64,000 bases of DNA from an uncultured Bacteroidales bacterium. Its GTDB lineage: Bacteria; Bacteroidota; Bacteroidia; Bacteroidales; Bacteroidaceae. The notes below the pieces were generated by a model. The model made no database searches. It had not been told where the DNA came from and saw only the letters and a list, made by a program, of their open reading frames with translations. Shown piece after piece: positions 28,695-37,345 of the stretch. Position 1 is the first letter of the stretch; every line of letters begins with the position of its first letter. Made by a program: the position numbers and the translations under genes. The stretch is taken from assembly GCA_902796835.1 (NCBI GenBank), contig CADBQP010000052.1, forward strand, positions 1 through 64,000, given 5' to 3'.

Positions 28695-29420
28695 ATGAGA
28701 CACACTATAATCTATTTACTAATTTTGCCCGTGCTTATGGCTGTCGCCAGTTCGTGCGACGACGGACTCATAAACGAGGAATATGAAACCAGCGTTGACG
28801 GCCAGCCTGCCCGCGTGCAAGGCACCCTGAGCGGCGCCGACACCTGGGCCGAGGGCTACACGCTGGCACTCGCCGGCTTTGAGTCCAATAGCGAATATGC
28901 CAGCATCATACGCTACATAAGCCGTTCCACGAGCGGCGACATCGACGTCGTGATGAGCGGCATACCGGCCAGCATCGCCTCGCTCGAGCTTTGTGTGCTC
29001 AACCGCATTCGCCAGCGCATCTATACCTTTGCCGAAGTGAGGCGCGAGCAGTTTCCCACAAACGCCGACACCATTCGCTTCGACTTCGGCCGCGTGAGGG
29101 CCAGCATGTTCGAAGCCATTCAGGGCAAGGTGTTCACCACCACGTGTGCCAACTGCCACGGCGCGAGCAACCGGGCGGCTGCCAACCTCTACCTGACCGA
29201 AGGGCGCAGCTATGCCGCACTCGTGGGCCAGCCTTCACAAAAGGTGGACGGCGCTCACCTCGTTGAGCCTGGCGACTCGGCACAGAGCATTCTGCACCGG
29301 GCACTTTTCACCTCCCTGAGCCGCGAGCAGCAATGGCACTACGACCATACGAGCGAAATAACCGACACGCGCATCCAGCAAATGCTCGACGACTGGATGG
29401 AACACGGCGCTCAGCAATAA
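28695..29420 (+). CDS. c-type cytochrome domain lipoprotein
   Basis: 241 aa. Lipobox VASSC (Cys21). Residues about 25-135 form a beta-rich region; a single haem c site CANCH (151-155) opens a cytochrome c-like domain. Met-containing axial-ligand candidates are not obvious, so the sixth ligand is uncertain. It probably relays electrons at the outer membrane with the di-haem oxidoreductase. It lies 29 nt downstream of the porin. Confidence 0.8.
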   Translation: MRHTIIYLLILPVLMAVASSCDDGLINEEYETSVDGQPARVQGTLSGADTWAEGYTLALAGFESNSEYASIIRYISRSTSGDIDVVMSGIPASIASLELCVLNRIRQRIYTFAEVRREQFPTNADTIRFDFGRVRASMFEAIQGKVFTTTCANCHGASNRAAANLYLTEGRSYAALVGQPSQKVDGAHLVEPGDSAQSILHRALFTSLSREQQWHYDHTSEITDTRIQQMLDDWMEHGAQQ

Positions 29421-29467
29421 GCAAAAGCGCGGCACATGCCGCCATACACCCGAAAAGAAATACTCCA

Positions 29468-30622
29468 ATGGATAATAACCAACAAACACTGACGTTCGAC
29501 AACGCCTACGCCGAGATATTCAGCTTCGAAGCCGCTGGCGGCGTGAAGGAATACCAAGTGATGATTCACGTGTCGGATGCCACACTGCCCTTCGAGCAAC
29601 AACTCGAAAGCCTGAGGGGCGCCTATTTCAATCTGCTCAAAGACCGTCTGAGCGATGCGCTCCCCGTCTTTAAGCGCTACTTCCTGAGCGATGCCTCCAA
29701 CCAAGGTCCGCAAGTCTACGTACAGGAGTTTGACGACACGCTGGGAGCCCTCTCCGTGATTCAGCAACCTCCGCTCGACGGCACCAAGGTGGCACTGTGG
29801 GTCTACTTCATGTCGGACGTGCAGCCGCGCTCGCTGCAGGGCAATAACTTCTTTGAGGCACGCCATGGCGCATATCGCCACCTCTGGATGGGCGGCATGT
29901 TCAACAACGAGGCCGACTCGGAGGCGCAAACCAGCATTCTTTTCAACGAATACGTAACCCAGCTGGCCGAACAAGACTGCACGCTGGCCGACAACTGCGT
30001 GCGAACGTGGCTCTTCGTCAACGACATCGACAACCAATACGCCGGAATGGTCAGAGCCCGCAACGCAGCCTTCATCATACAGGGTCTGACCAACGAAACT
30101 CACTTCATTGCCTCCACCGGCATTGGCGGACGGCAGGCCGACCCCAAGGTTTTCGTGCAGATGGACGCCTATGCCGTGGGCGGGCTCGAGCCGGGACAGA
30201 TGCACTATCTTTATGCCTCCGACCACCTTAACCGCACGAGCGAATACGGAGTGAGCTTTGAGCGCGGCACTTGTGTGGACTACGGCGACCGACGCCATTT
30301 CTTCGTATCGGGCACGGCCAGCATCAACGACCAAGGCAAAATTCTCCACCCCGGCGACATTCGCAAGCAGGCCGACCGCATGCTCGAAAACGTGGACGCC
30401 CTGCTCAAGGAGGCCGGGGCCACTTTCGACAACGTGGCGCAGATGATTGTCTACCTGCGCGATATTGCCGACTATGCCGTAGTGCGCAAAATCTATGACG
30501 AACGCTTTCCGGGCAAGCCCAAGGTGTTTTTGCTCGCCCCCGTTTGTCGTCCGGGCTGGCTCATCGAAATGGAATGTATGGGCGTAACCAATCAAAAGAA
30601 TGAGGCTTATGCCCCGCTTTAA
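29468..30622 (+). CDS. Rid family (YjgF/YER057c/UK114) protein, two-part
   Basis: 384 aa, cytosolic (no signal). The C-terminal ~130 residues form a Rid-like trimeric fold (RKQADRMLENVDALLKEAGATFDNVAQMIVYLRDIADY). The N-terminal ~240 residues form a second related alpha/beta region, an arrangement also seen in chorismatase-type proteins (FkbO/Hyg5). Canonical RidA deaminates 2-iminobutyrate; I cannot confirm the catalytic Arg. Its presence in an envelope cytochrome cluster is unexplained. The start was chosen at MDNNQQTLTFDNAYAE, since upstream codons overlap the cytochrome gene. Confidence 0.8.
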   Translation: MDNNQQTLTFDNAYAEIFSFEAAGGVKEYQVMIHVSDATLPFEQQLESLRGAYFNLLKDRLSDALPVFKRYFLSDASNQGPQVYVQEFDDTLGALSVIQQPPLDGTKVALWVYFMSDVQPRSLQGNNFFEARHGAYRHLWMGGMFNNEADSEAQTSILFNEYVTQLAEQDCTLADNCVRTWLFVNDIDNQYAGMVRARNAAFIIQGLTNETHFIASTGIGGRQADPKVFVQMDAYAVGGLEPGQMHYLYASDHLNRTSEYGVSFERGTCVDYGDRRHFFVSGTASINDQGKILHPGDIRKQADRMLENVDALLKEAGATFDNVAQMIVYLRDIADYAVVRKIYDERFPGKPKVFLLAPVCRPGWLIEMECMGVTNQKNEAYAPL

Positions 30623-30630
30623 GCTGGCTT

Positions 30631-32679
30631 ATGAAAACACTCAAGCTTTGGCTCACAACATTGTTGATACTACTGGTCGGCGTACTGGCAGTATCAACTT
30701 TTTTAGAACGGCTCTACGGCACAGAATTTGCCGCCACAAACATTTACCACACGCAATGGTTTCTCACACTCTGGATGGGGCTGGCCGTTGTGTCGGTTAT
30801 GATGCTGCTGCGGCGGCAGGTGTGGAAACGAGTGGCCGTGGGCTTGCTCCATGTTTCGTTTCTTGTCATTCTGCTGGGCGCTGCCGTGTCGTTCGTCAGC
30901 TCGAGCGAAGGCACGCTCCACCTGCGTCAAGGCAGCAGTGCCGACTATTTTTTTGAGAAGGGGAAGGAAGAGTCCAGCAAGCTGCCTTTCACACTGCGGC
31001 TCGACAGTTTTCGTATCGTGAACTACGCCGGCACCATGGCTCCAGCCGACTATGAAAGCCACGTGGTTTGTACGAGTGGTGGCAAGAGCCGGGCTCATGT
31101 GATTTCGATGAACCATACGCTCGACATGGAGGGATATAGGTTCTACCAGACCTCGTTCGACAGCGACCAACAGGGCACTATTCTCACCGTGAGCCACGAC
31201 GTATGGGGCACACGGCTCACCTATGCCGGCTATCTGCTCTTTGCGCTGAGCATGCTCGGAGTGATGCTCTCGCGTAGCGGCGAATATCGGAAGCTGTGGC
31301 GCCATCCGTTGCTTCAAAAGCGCAGCCTCTTCGCCCTGCTGCTCGTGTGCCTGCCTCTGTCGGGAATGGCGCGCGAAGCCGTGCCCACCGTGAAGGCCGA
31401 TATGGCCAGCCGCGCAGCACGAAGACAGGTGGTATATGAAGACAGAGTGATGCCCTTCGGCGCCCTGGCGCACGACTTGCTCCGCAAAGTGTATGGCCGC
31501 GGCACGTATCGCGGCCTGAGCGCAGAGCAAGTGTGCATAGGCTGGGGCATGAGGCCCGACGCCTGGAAAGACCAGCCCATGATCAAGATAAAGAGCGGCG
31601 CGCTGCGCGCAAAATTGGGCATCAAGGGAAAATATGCCAAAATGAGCGAACTCTTCGACCAGGGACGCTACAAACTGAACGACCTCGTGCGCACCCATGG
31701 GGGCACCGACGCTGCCGACAAAGACGTGCGCGAGCTCGACGAAAAGGTGGGTCTGCTCATCATGCTGGCCGAAGGCCGGCTGGTGCAGATGGCGCCGAAA
31801 GCTGCCCGTGTGAGCGAGGGGCGCGTGGAGGCCGAACTGCTGTTGTTGAAGATTGACTACACCAAGTGGCTCTTCATGATTTGTCTCACGGTGGGCATGC
31901 TGGCCTTCGTTGCGTTGCTCTGGCGCATGAGCCATCCTCAGAGCCACACCGCCACCCTTCGGCACGCGCAAAGAGGGTTCGAAGCAACCATGTGGCTCGC
32001 GCTGGCCATCCACACGGCAGGGTACGCGCTTCGCTGGTATGTGAGCGGCCGCATTCCCATGGGAAACGGATACGAAACCATGCTCTTTCTCTCACTGGCA
32101 GCACTCGGCATCACGGCTTGGGCACACCGCCGCTATGCCTTCGCACTGCCATTGGGCATGATGCTCTCGGGATTTACGCTGCTCGTAGCCCATCTGGCCG
32201 AGATGAACCCTCAGATTTCTCATCTCATGCCTGTGCTCAATTCGCCCATACTGAGCCTGCACGTGAGCGTCATCATGCTGGCCTATGCCCTGCTGGCCTT
32301 CACCATGCTCACTGGCTTTTTCGCCCTGATGCTCGCGGCCGCCAAGCAGCCCGCAGCCGAAAAGTCGGAGCGCCTCAAACAGCTCACGCTCTTCAGCCGA
32401 CTGTTGCTCTATCCCGCAGTGTTCTTGCTCGGATGCGGCATTTTTCTGGGCGCCGTCTGGGCTAACATTTCATGGGGCAACTACTGGAGCTGGGACCCTA
32501 AAGAAACATGGGCGCTCATCACCTTTCTTATCTACAGCATACCCTTCCACCAAAAAATATGGCGCAGCCTGCAAAACGACAAGCGCTACCACCTGTTCAT
32601 GGTGTTGGCCTTCATGAGTGTGCTGATGACCTACTTCGGCGTAAACTACATCTTGGGCGGCCTGCATAGCTACGCCTAA
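30631..32679 (+). CDS. Cytochrome c maturation protein CcsBA (ResB-CcsA fusion)
   Basis: 682 aa. The N-terminal ResB-like part has transmembrane helices at about 6-24, 42-60 and 70-88, and an extracytoplasmic domain. The C-terminal CcsA domain contains multiple helices and the haem-handling WWD motif WGNYWSWDPKETWALITFLIY, with conserved His residues nearby. It transports haem and attaches it to CxxCH motifs (system II). It starts 8 nt after the Rid stop, so it is translationally linked. It would mature the three haem sites encoded just upstream. Confidence 0.95.
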   Translation: MKTLKLWLTTLLILLVGVLAVSTFLERLYGTEFAATNIYHTQWFLTLWMGLAVVSVMMLLRRQVWKRVAVGLLHVSFLVILLGAAVSFVSSSEGTLHLRQGSSADYFFEKGKEESSKLPFTLRLDSFRIVNYAGTMAPADYESHVVCTSGGKSRAHVISMNHTLDMEGYRFYQTSFDSDQQGTILTVSHDVWGTRLTYAGYLLFALSMLGVMLSRSGEYRKLWRHPLLQKRSLFALLLVCLPLSGMAREAVPTVKADMASRAARRQVVYEDRVMPFGALAHDLLRKVYGRGTYRGLSAEQVCIGWGMRPDAWKDQPMIKIKSGALRAKLGIKGKYAKMSELFDQGRYKLNDLVRTHGGTDAADKDVRELDEKVGLLIMLAEGRLVQMAPKAARVSEGRVEAELLLLKIDYTKWLFMICLTVGMLAFVALLWRMSHPQSHTATLRHAQRGFEATMWLALAIHTAGYALRWYVSGRIPMGNGYETMLFLSLAALGITAWAHRRYAFALPLGMMLSGFTLLVAHLAEMNPQISHLMPVLNSPILSLHVSVIMLAYALLAFTMLTGFFALMLAAAKQPAAEKSERLKQLTLFSRLLLYPAVFLLGCGIFLGAVWANISWGNYWSWDPKETWALITFLIYSIPFHQKIWRSLQNDKRYHLFMVLAFMSVLMTYFGVNYILGGLHSYA

Positions 32680-32742
32680 ACTGAAAGTAGTCATTGCCGC
32701 AGGCTGCCTGCCCGACAGCAGCAGCCAACCGAGACGCAGAAA

Positions 32743-32889
32743 AGACTATCTCCGAGCCTGAAAAAACAAGCTCGGAGATAGTTTAAATTAGCTCGGAGAT
32801 AATTCAGAAAAGTTCGGAGATAATTTCAACAAGTTCCGAACTTTTTTATCGCATCGGCTCAACAGATTTTACTGTCGAGCCAACTGTTT
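32743..32889. repeat. 21-bp palindromic tandem repeat, locus G (seven units)
   Basis: Seven consecutive units (starts 32743, 32764, 32785, 32806, 32827, 32848, 32869) in strict 21-nt phase, 147 nt in all, ending at the stop codon of the GH-like gene. The first two units form a hairpin (ACTATCTCCGAGC 32745-32757 / complement 32770-32782) able to act as a terminator between convergent genes. Core sequences change from CTCGGAG to TTCCGAA to CGGCTC. Confidence 0.88.
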
Positions 32890-33968
32890 CAGCGATTGGC
32901 TTCTTCGAGAGCCTTCCAGTGGTCCTCGGTCATGCTGGCGGCGCTGAAGAGGCATAGGCCGCGGGCCCCGGCCTTGCGTGCCGCCTTCACTGCTGTGCGA
33001 AGCTCGTCGGGCGATAGGCCATGCCCCTCGGGATCTTTAATATATTCTTTTACGCGCCAGTGCTTGCTGATGAAAAGTCCGCTATATATGGGCACCTTTC
33101 CATCTACGGCGCGCACCTCCTCGCGAGTGACCTTGCCCACCCACTTGGCCGGCTTCAGATAGAAATCATTGTAGTTCATCGGAAACAGCGCGTCGACCTT
33201 CCATTTGTTCCACTCCTGACGCACCATCCATACGGCGTGGCTCTGCGGGCCAGGAAACACGTCGGCACTCACCAGCTTGCCGCGTGCATGCACGACATCG
33301 GCAATGCGGCCTACGAGATGCGTAACCACATTGCAGCGAAACTGGGCCCACTGCTTCACACGGCTTGGGTCTTTAGCCTGGCGTATGTCGATGCCAGACT
33401 GTGCCTTGAAATCGGCTACGCAGTCGTCGCAATAGCAATAGTCGGCCACGGGATATTCCTCGCGCATGACGAGCCCGTACTTCTTCCAAAGTCCGCGCGC
33501 CAAAATCACGTCGGCATAGCGAATATAATCGAGCTGCACGTAGTCGACATCGGCAATCTGAGCCACCGAGTCGAACTTGGCGACAAACCACTCCTGCACC
33601 TGCTTGTTGTGGGGGTCGAGGCAGGTATAATAGGGCACGTAGGCCTGCACGTCGGCAGCCGACTGGCCCAGACGGTTAACGGCATACCACTCGCGGGGCA
33701 GCCCGCCCTGCAGCATGCAAGGCACCCAAGCATGATAGACGAGTCCGGCGGCCTTGGCAGCCCGGGCCGCAAGGCGAATGCGGTCGAGATTGAAACCCGC
33801 ATTGAAACACACACCTTCCACGCCGCGCTGACGCAAAAGCGCAAAGTCGCGCTCGAGCGATGCTTCCGAGGTGTGGTCGGTCCAACCTTGCCAAACGTAG
33901 ACGGGAAGTTGGGCACTTAGGCCTACGGCAAAGGCCATCGAGAGAAAAAGGGCAAAGAGTCGTTTCAT
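32889..33968 (-). CDS. Secreted glycoside hydrolase-like (GHL10-type) protein
   Basis: 359 aa. A signal peptide (MKRLFALFLSMAFAVGLSAQ) is followed by a TIM-barrel-like domain of the DUF187/GHL10 (COG1649) group: PVYVWQGWTDHT, LVYHAWVPCML, DPHNKQVQEW, VDYVQLDYIRYAD and SADVFPGPQSH. Asp in QLDYIRY and other barrel-end acidic residues are candidates for catalysis. The substrate is unknown. Met at 33968 is used, since the first three codons of the longer frame add nothing to the signal peptide. It is last in a der-lipoprotein-GHL unit. Confidence 0.85.
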   Translation of the reverse strand: MKRLFALFLSMAFAVGLSAQLPVYVWQGWTDHTSEASLERDFALLRQRGVEGVCFNAGFNLDRIRLAARAAKAAGLVYHAWVPCMLQGGLPREWYAVNRLGQSAADVQAYVPYYTCLDPHNKQVQEWFVAKFDSVAQIADVDYVQLDYIRYADVILARGLWKKYGLVMREEYPVADYCYCDDCVADFKAQSGIDIRQAKDPSRVKQWAQFRCNVVTHLVGRIADVVHARGKLVSADVFPGPQSHAVWMVRQEWNKWKVDALFPMNYNDFYLKPAKWVGKVTREEVRAVDGKVPIYSGLFISKHWRVKEYIKDPEGHGLSPDELRTAVKAARKAGARGLCLFSAASMTEDHWKALEEANR

Positions 33969-34001
33969 AGTCGCCACTTAATAATTAAGGAAAAAACACA
34001 T

Positions 34002-34397
34002 TCACCTAATCCACCAGCGGCCCTTGTCGAACACCAGGGGTAGCAAAATCTCTTCGCGACTGCTGTCGCCGTAAGAAATGAGCATGAAGACATTGGCAAA
34101 GACACTATCCTGCTCTATGCGCCCCACCTCGGCCTTCGCCACACCGCCGCGCTCGGCCATCTGGCGAGCTGCATTTTGCTGCATGAGCCACTCCATCTGC
34201 TCAAGAAAAGACTCGGGCTTGCCGATGTTCGAATGTATTTCTCTCACATAGTCGGCATATTTCCCTTCGACGTAGTGATTATACATTTCGAGCACTGCAT
34301 CGGGCTTTGGCGGACGCACGGGTTTTTCGGCCGAGCCGCCACAGCCACAGAGCATGGCCGAGACAAGCAGCAGAGGCAGAAAGACGTTTCTCATCAC
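34002..34397 (-). CDS. Small lipoprotein of unknown function
   Basis: 131 aa. Lipobox AMLCGC gives the acylated Cys at about residue 17 or 19. The mature domain (about 30-131) has the layout of DUF4878/NTF2-like proteins, with an [18 protein letters not shown] helix and a C-terminal beta segment ending [13 protein letters not shown]. It overlaps der by 4 nt (ATGA), indicating coupled translation. Confidence 0.75.
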   Translation of the reverse strand: MMRNVFLPLLLVSAMLCGCGGSAEKPVRPPKPDAVLEMYNHYVEGKYADYVREIHSNIGKPESFLEQMEWLMQQNAARQMAERGGVAKAEVGRIEQDSVFANVFMLISYGDSSREEILLPLVFDKGRWWIR

Positions 34398-35707
34398 TTC
34401 TGACGAATGAAAATGTTAATGGGCGTGCCCGTAAAGTTCCAACGCTCGCGAATTTTATTCTCGAGAAAGCGGCGATAGGGTTCCTTCACGTACTGCGGCA
34501 GATTGGCATAGAAGATGAAGGTCGGTATCTGTGTATCGGGAACTTGGGAGCAGTATTTAATCTTGATGTACTTGCCCTTCATCGAAGGCGGCGGGAAGGC
34601 TTCAATCAGGGGAAGCAGTTCCTCGTTGAGCTTCGAGGTGGAAATTTTGCGCTTGCGATTCAGATAGACCTCCTTGGCCGTTTCGAGCACCTTGAAGATG
34701 CGCTGCTTGGTGAGCGCCGAGGCAAAAATAATGGGGAAGTCGGAAAACGGAGCCATGCGCTCGCGAATGGTGTCGATGAAATGTTTCTGCGCCTCGGTCG
34801 ACTTGTCTTCAACGAGGTCCCACTTATTGATGGCCACCACAAGGCTCTTGGAATTTTTCTGCACAATCTGGAAAATGTTCATGTCTTGCGCTTCAATGCC
34901 ACGCGTGGCATCGAGCAAGAGAATGCACACATCGGAATTCTCAATGCTGCGAATGGCGCGCATCACGCTGTAGAACTCCAAATCTTCGCTAACCTTGTTT
35001 TTGCGCCGTATGCCGGCAGTGTCGACGAGATAGAAGTTAAATCCAAACTTGTCGTAGAGTGTCAGTATGCTGTCGCGGGTGGTGCCGGCAATATCGGTCA
35101 CAATGTTTCGCTCCTCGCCAATGAAAGCATTCAGCAGGCTGCTCTTTCCTGCATTGGGGCGTCCCACGATGGCTATGCGGGGAATGTTGTCGTCCTGCTG
35201 CTCCGAAGCCTTGTTGAAATCGAGGCGCGAGATGATCAGATCGAGCAAATCGCCCGTGCCACTGCCCGTGGCCGACGAAATGCAGAACGGGTCGCCAAGC
35301 CCCAAGGCGTAGAACTCGGGAGCTCCGTAGCGGTCGGCATTGTCGTCGACCTTGTTGACACAAAGCAACACGGGAGCTTTGCTGCGGCGCAGTATTTTTG
35401 CCACCTCCTCGTCGAGGTCGGTGATGCCTGTCTTGACATCGACCAAAAAGAGAATGAGGTCGGCTTCGCTTGTGGCGAGCGAAACTTGCTTGCGTATCTC
35501 GCCCTCAAAAATGTCGTCGCTCTTCACAACCCAACCTCCAGTGTCGACCACACTGAACTCATGGGAATTCCACTCAACCTTGCCATACTGACGGTCGCGC
35601 GTTGTTCCGGCTTCATCGCTGACGATGGCCTGACGAGTGCCGGTGAGACGATTGAAAAGAGTTGACTTGCCCACGTTCGGGCGTCCTACGATTGCTACTA
35701 AATTCAC
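34394..35707 (-). CDS. der: Ribosome biogenesis GTPase Der (EngA)
   Basis: 437 aa with two tandem G domains: GRPNVGKST (8-16) with DTGGW, and GRPNAGKSS (about 180) with DTAGI and NKWD. A KH-like C-terminal domain follows ([21 protein letters not shown]). It acts in 50S subunit maturation. It is separated from era by the RND operon, whereas era and der are commonly neighbours in this order. Confidence 0.97.
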   Translation of the reverse strand: MNLVAIVGRPNVGKSTLFNRLTGTRQAIVSDEAGTTRDRQYGKVEWNSHEFSVVDTGGWVVKSDDIFEGEIRKQVSLATSEADLILFLVDVKTGITDLDEEVAKILRRSKAPVLLCVNKVDDNADRYGAPEFYALGLGDPFCISSATGSGTGDLLDLIISRLDFNKASEQQDDNIPRIAIVGRPNAGKSSLLNAFIGEERNIVTDIAGTTRDSILTLYDKFGFNFYLVDTAGIRRKNKVSEDLEFYSVMRAIRSIENSDVCILLLDATRGIEAQDMNIFQIVQKNSKSLVVAINKWDLVEDKSTEAQKHFIDTIRERMAPFSDFPIIFASALTKQRIFKVLETAKEVYLNRKRKISTSKLNEELLPLIEAFPPPSMKGKYIKIKYCSQVPDTQIPTFIFYANLPQYVKEPYRRFLENKIRERWNFTGTPINIFIRQK

Positions 35708-35799
35708 GGTGATGTTTTTTTACAGATTGCTTGTCTGCTGAATGAAATGAATAATTCTGTTTCTTCGCTGCCGCGTAGTTTCCAACATGTTTGGCCTCC

Positions 35800-35832
35800 G
35801 CTTCATTGCCGGCCGCTGCTTCGCAATGAAGC
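35800..35832 (-). terminator. Hairpin after the RND operon
   Basis: A 10-bp perfect stem (GCTTCATTGC / GCAATGAAGC, 13-nt loop) lies 44 nt past the outer-membrane factor stop. No T tract follows, so termination by this hairpin alone is unsure. Confidence 0.5.
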
Positions 35833-35875
35833 GCCAATTTCTTGAAATCGGCAGGAATCTGGTGCGCGCAAGTCT

Positions 35876-37297
35876 CTATTTCGCCCCGCCGCCCAGAGCG
35901 ATGTAGAGTGCAATGACGGCCTGAGTGCCTTTATACATGTTGAGGGCATCGTTGAGCTGGGAGCTGAGCAGGTCTTCCTGGGCGGCGAGCACCTCAATGT
36001 AGGTTGCCTTGCCGTTGTCCATCAACTCGTGGGTGCCAACATAGGCATCGAAGAGCACCTGCACCTGACGCTGATAGTAGGCAGCTTTCTCGCGCGAAGC
36101 CTCGCAGTCGGCCAGTGCTTCACAAACCTGATTACCCGCATCGATGATGGTCTGCACATACTTCTTCTGCAGGTCCTGCTGTGTGAGTTGGCTGATTTTC
36201 AGATTAGCCTTCAGCTGTCCGCGGGCAAAAATGGGCTGTGTGAGCTGTCCCACGAGACCGAGGAGCAATTTGCCGGGATTAACAATCAAGCCACCCGCCG
36301 AGTTGGTCCATCCAGCCTCGGCATTCAGGGTGATGCTTGGGAAGAAAGCTGCCTGGGCTGCCTTAGTGTTATAGAAAGCTTCCTCCATGGCATGATTGGC
36401 CATGCGAATGTCGGGGCGCAACTGCAGCATCATGGCAGGCACGCCAACCTTGAGGAAACGGGTGTCGAACATGCGCTGACCTGTGTCGCCCTGAGTATGC
36501 GGATGGTGCAGGGCTGCACTGCCCCAACTGCTGCGTGCAATTTTGTGCGGCGCGTCGCCCATTAGCCTACAAAGGGCATTCTCTGTAGAGCGGATGCTGC
36601 GACGAACATCGATTATCTGAGTCTTCACGTTCAGATAGGACGACTCCATTTGATTGACGGCTGTGCTATAGGCCTTGCCGTTCTCGTAGAGCGACTTCTG
36701 AGTCTCTAACGAGGCGCTCCACAAGCTGTCGGTCATCGTGAGGATTTCAAGTTGGCGGTCGAGCAGTTGGAGCAAGTAATACTGCTGAGCAACGGTGCTG
36801 ACGAGGTTGGTTCGCAAAACTTCCTCGCCCAGCCGCGCCTGCAGGAGCACAGCCTCCGAGGCTCGCTTCTTAGAGGTGATGGCTCCAAACACATCAAGGT
36901 CCACCGACAGTTGCAGTGGGAGGCTATAGGTCTTTGACCATGGGTTGTCGTCGAACTTGGCGAGCGAACCCTGCGGCGAAAAGAAGAGCGAGGGCAGATA
37001 AGCCATCTTGGCCATCTTCAGCGCTGCTTCGCTCTTCTCCACAGCGATGCGGGCAGAGTTGAGGTCGGCATTGCTGGCCTGCACCTGCTCAATAAGCTGC
37101 TGCAACAGCGGGTCGGTAAAGAACTCGCGCCATGACATCTGCGCTATCGACGAGTCGCCAACAGCCGCGTTGGTGCCTTGCTCCGCACCGAAGACACCGG
37201 CTGGAGCGTCTGTATTTTGCTCGTACTTATTATATATGCCACAGCTCGCAAGCATCAGGCTTACGACTGCGACAGAAAAAATTCTTAGATACTTCAT
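35876..37297 (-). CDS. RND efflux outer-membrane factor (TolC/OprM-like lipoprotein)
   Basis: 473 aa. A lipoprotein signal (MLASC, Cys19) precedes two outer-membrane efflux repeats forming the trimeric channel: helix SARIAVEKSEAALKMAKMAYLPSLFFSPQGS and VPAMMLQLRPDIRMANHAMEEAFYNTKAAQAAFFPSITLNAEAGW (NodT family). It is the last gene of an adaptor-permease-OMF operon. The call as a channel is firm; the substrate is not known. Confidence 0.93.
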   Translation of the reverse strand: MKYLRIFSVAVVSLMLASCGIYNKYEQNTDAPAGVFGAEQGTNAAVGDSSIAQMSWREFFTDPLLQQLIEQVQASNADLNSARIAVEKSEAALKMAKMAYLPSLFFSPQGSLAKFDDNPWSKTYSLPLQLSVDLDVFGAITSKKRASEAVLLQARLGEEVLRTNLVSTVAQQYYLLQLLDRQLEILTMTDSLWSASLETQKSLYENGKAYSTAVNQMESSYLNVKTQIIDVRRSIRSTENALCRLMGDAPHKIARSSWGSAALHHPHTQGDTGQRMFDTRFLKVGVPAMMLQLRPDIRMANHAMEEAFYNTKAAQAAFFPSITLNAEAGWTNSAGGLIVNPGKLLLGLVGQLTQPIFARGQLKANLKISQLTQQDLQKKYVQTIIDAGNQVCEALADCEASREKAAYYQRQVQVLFDAYVGTHELMDNGKATYIEVLAAQEDLLSSQLNDALNMYKGTQAVIALYIALGGGAK

Positions 37298-37316
37298 AAT
37301 TCTAACTTCTATTTGG

Positions 37317-37334
37317 CCGCCTTCGCGAAGGCGG
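37317..37334. repeat. 18-bp perfect palindrome between permease and OMF genes
   Basis: CCGCCTTCGCGAAGGCGG, in the 48-nt gap between the permease stop and the OMF start. It could be an mRNA processing or folding signal that sets the OMF level. Confidence 0.5.
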
Positions 37335-37345
37335 TTGCTGATTCT

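Noticed and set aside
29411..30595. 394-codon open frame opposite the Rid gene
   Set aside because: It is a shadow frame; the plus-strand frame has recognisable protein motifs and operon spacing.
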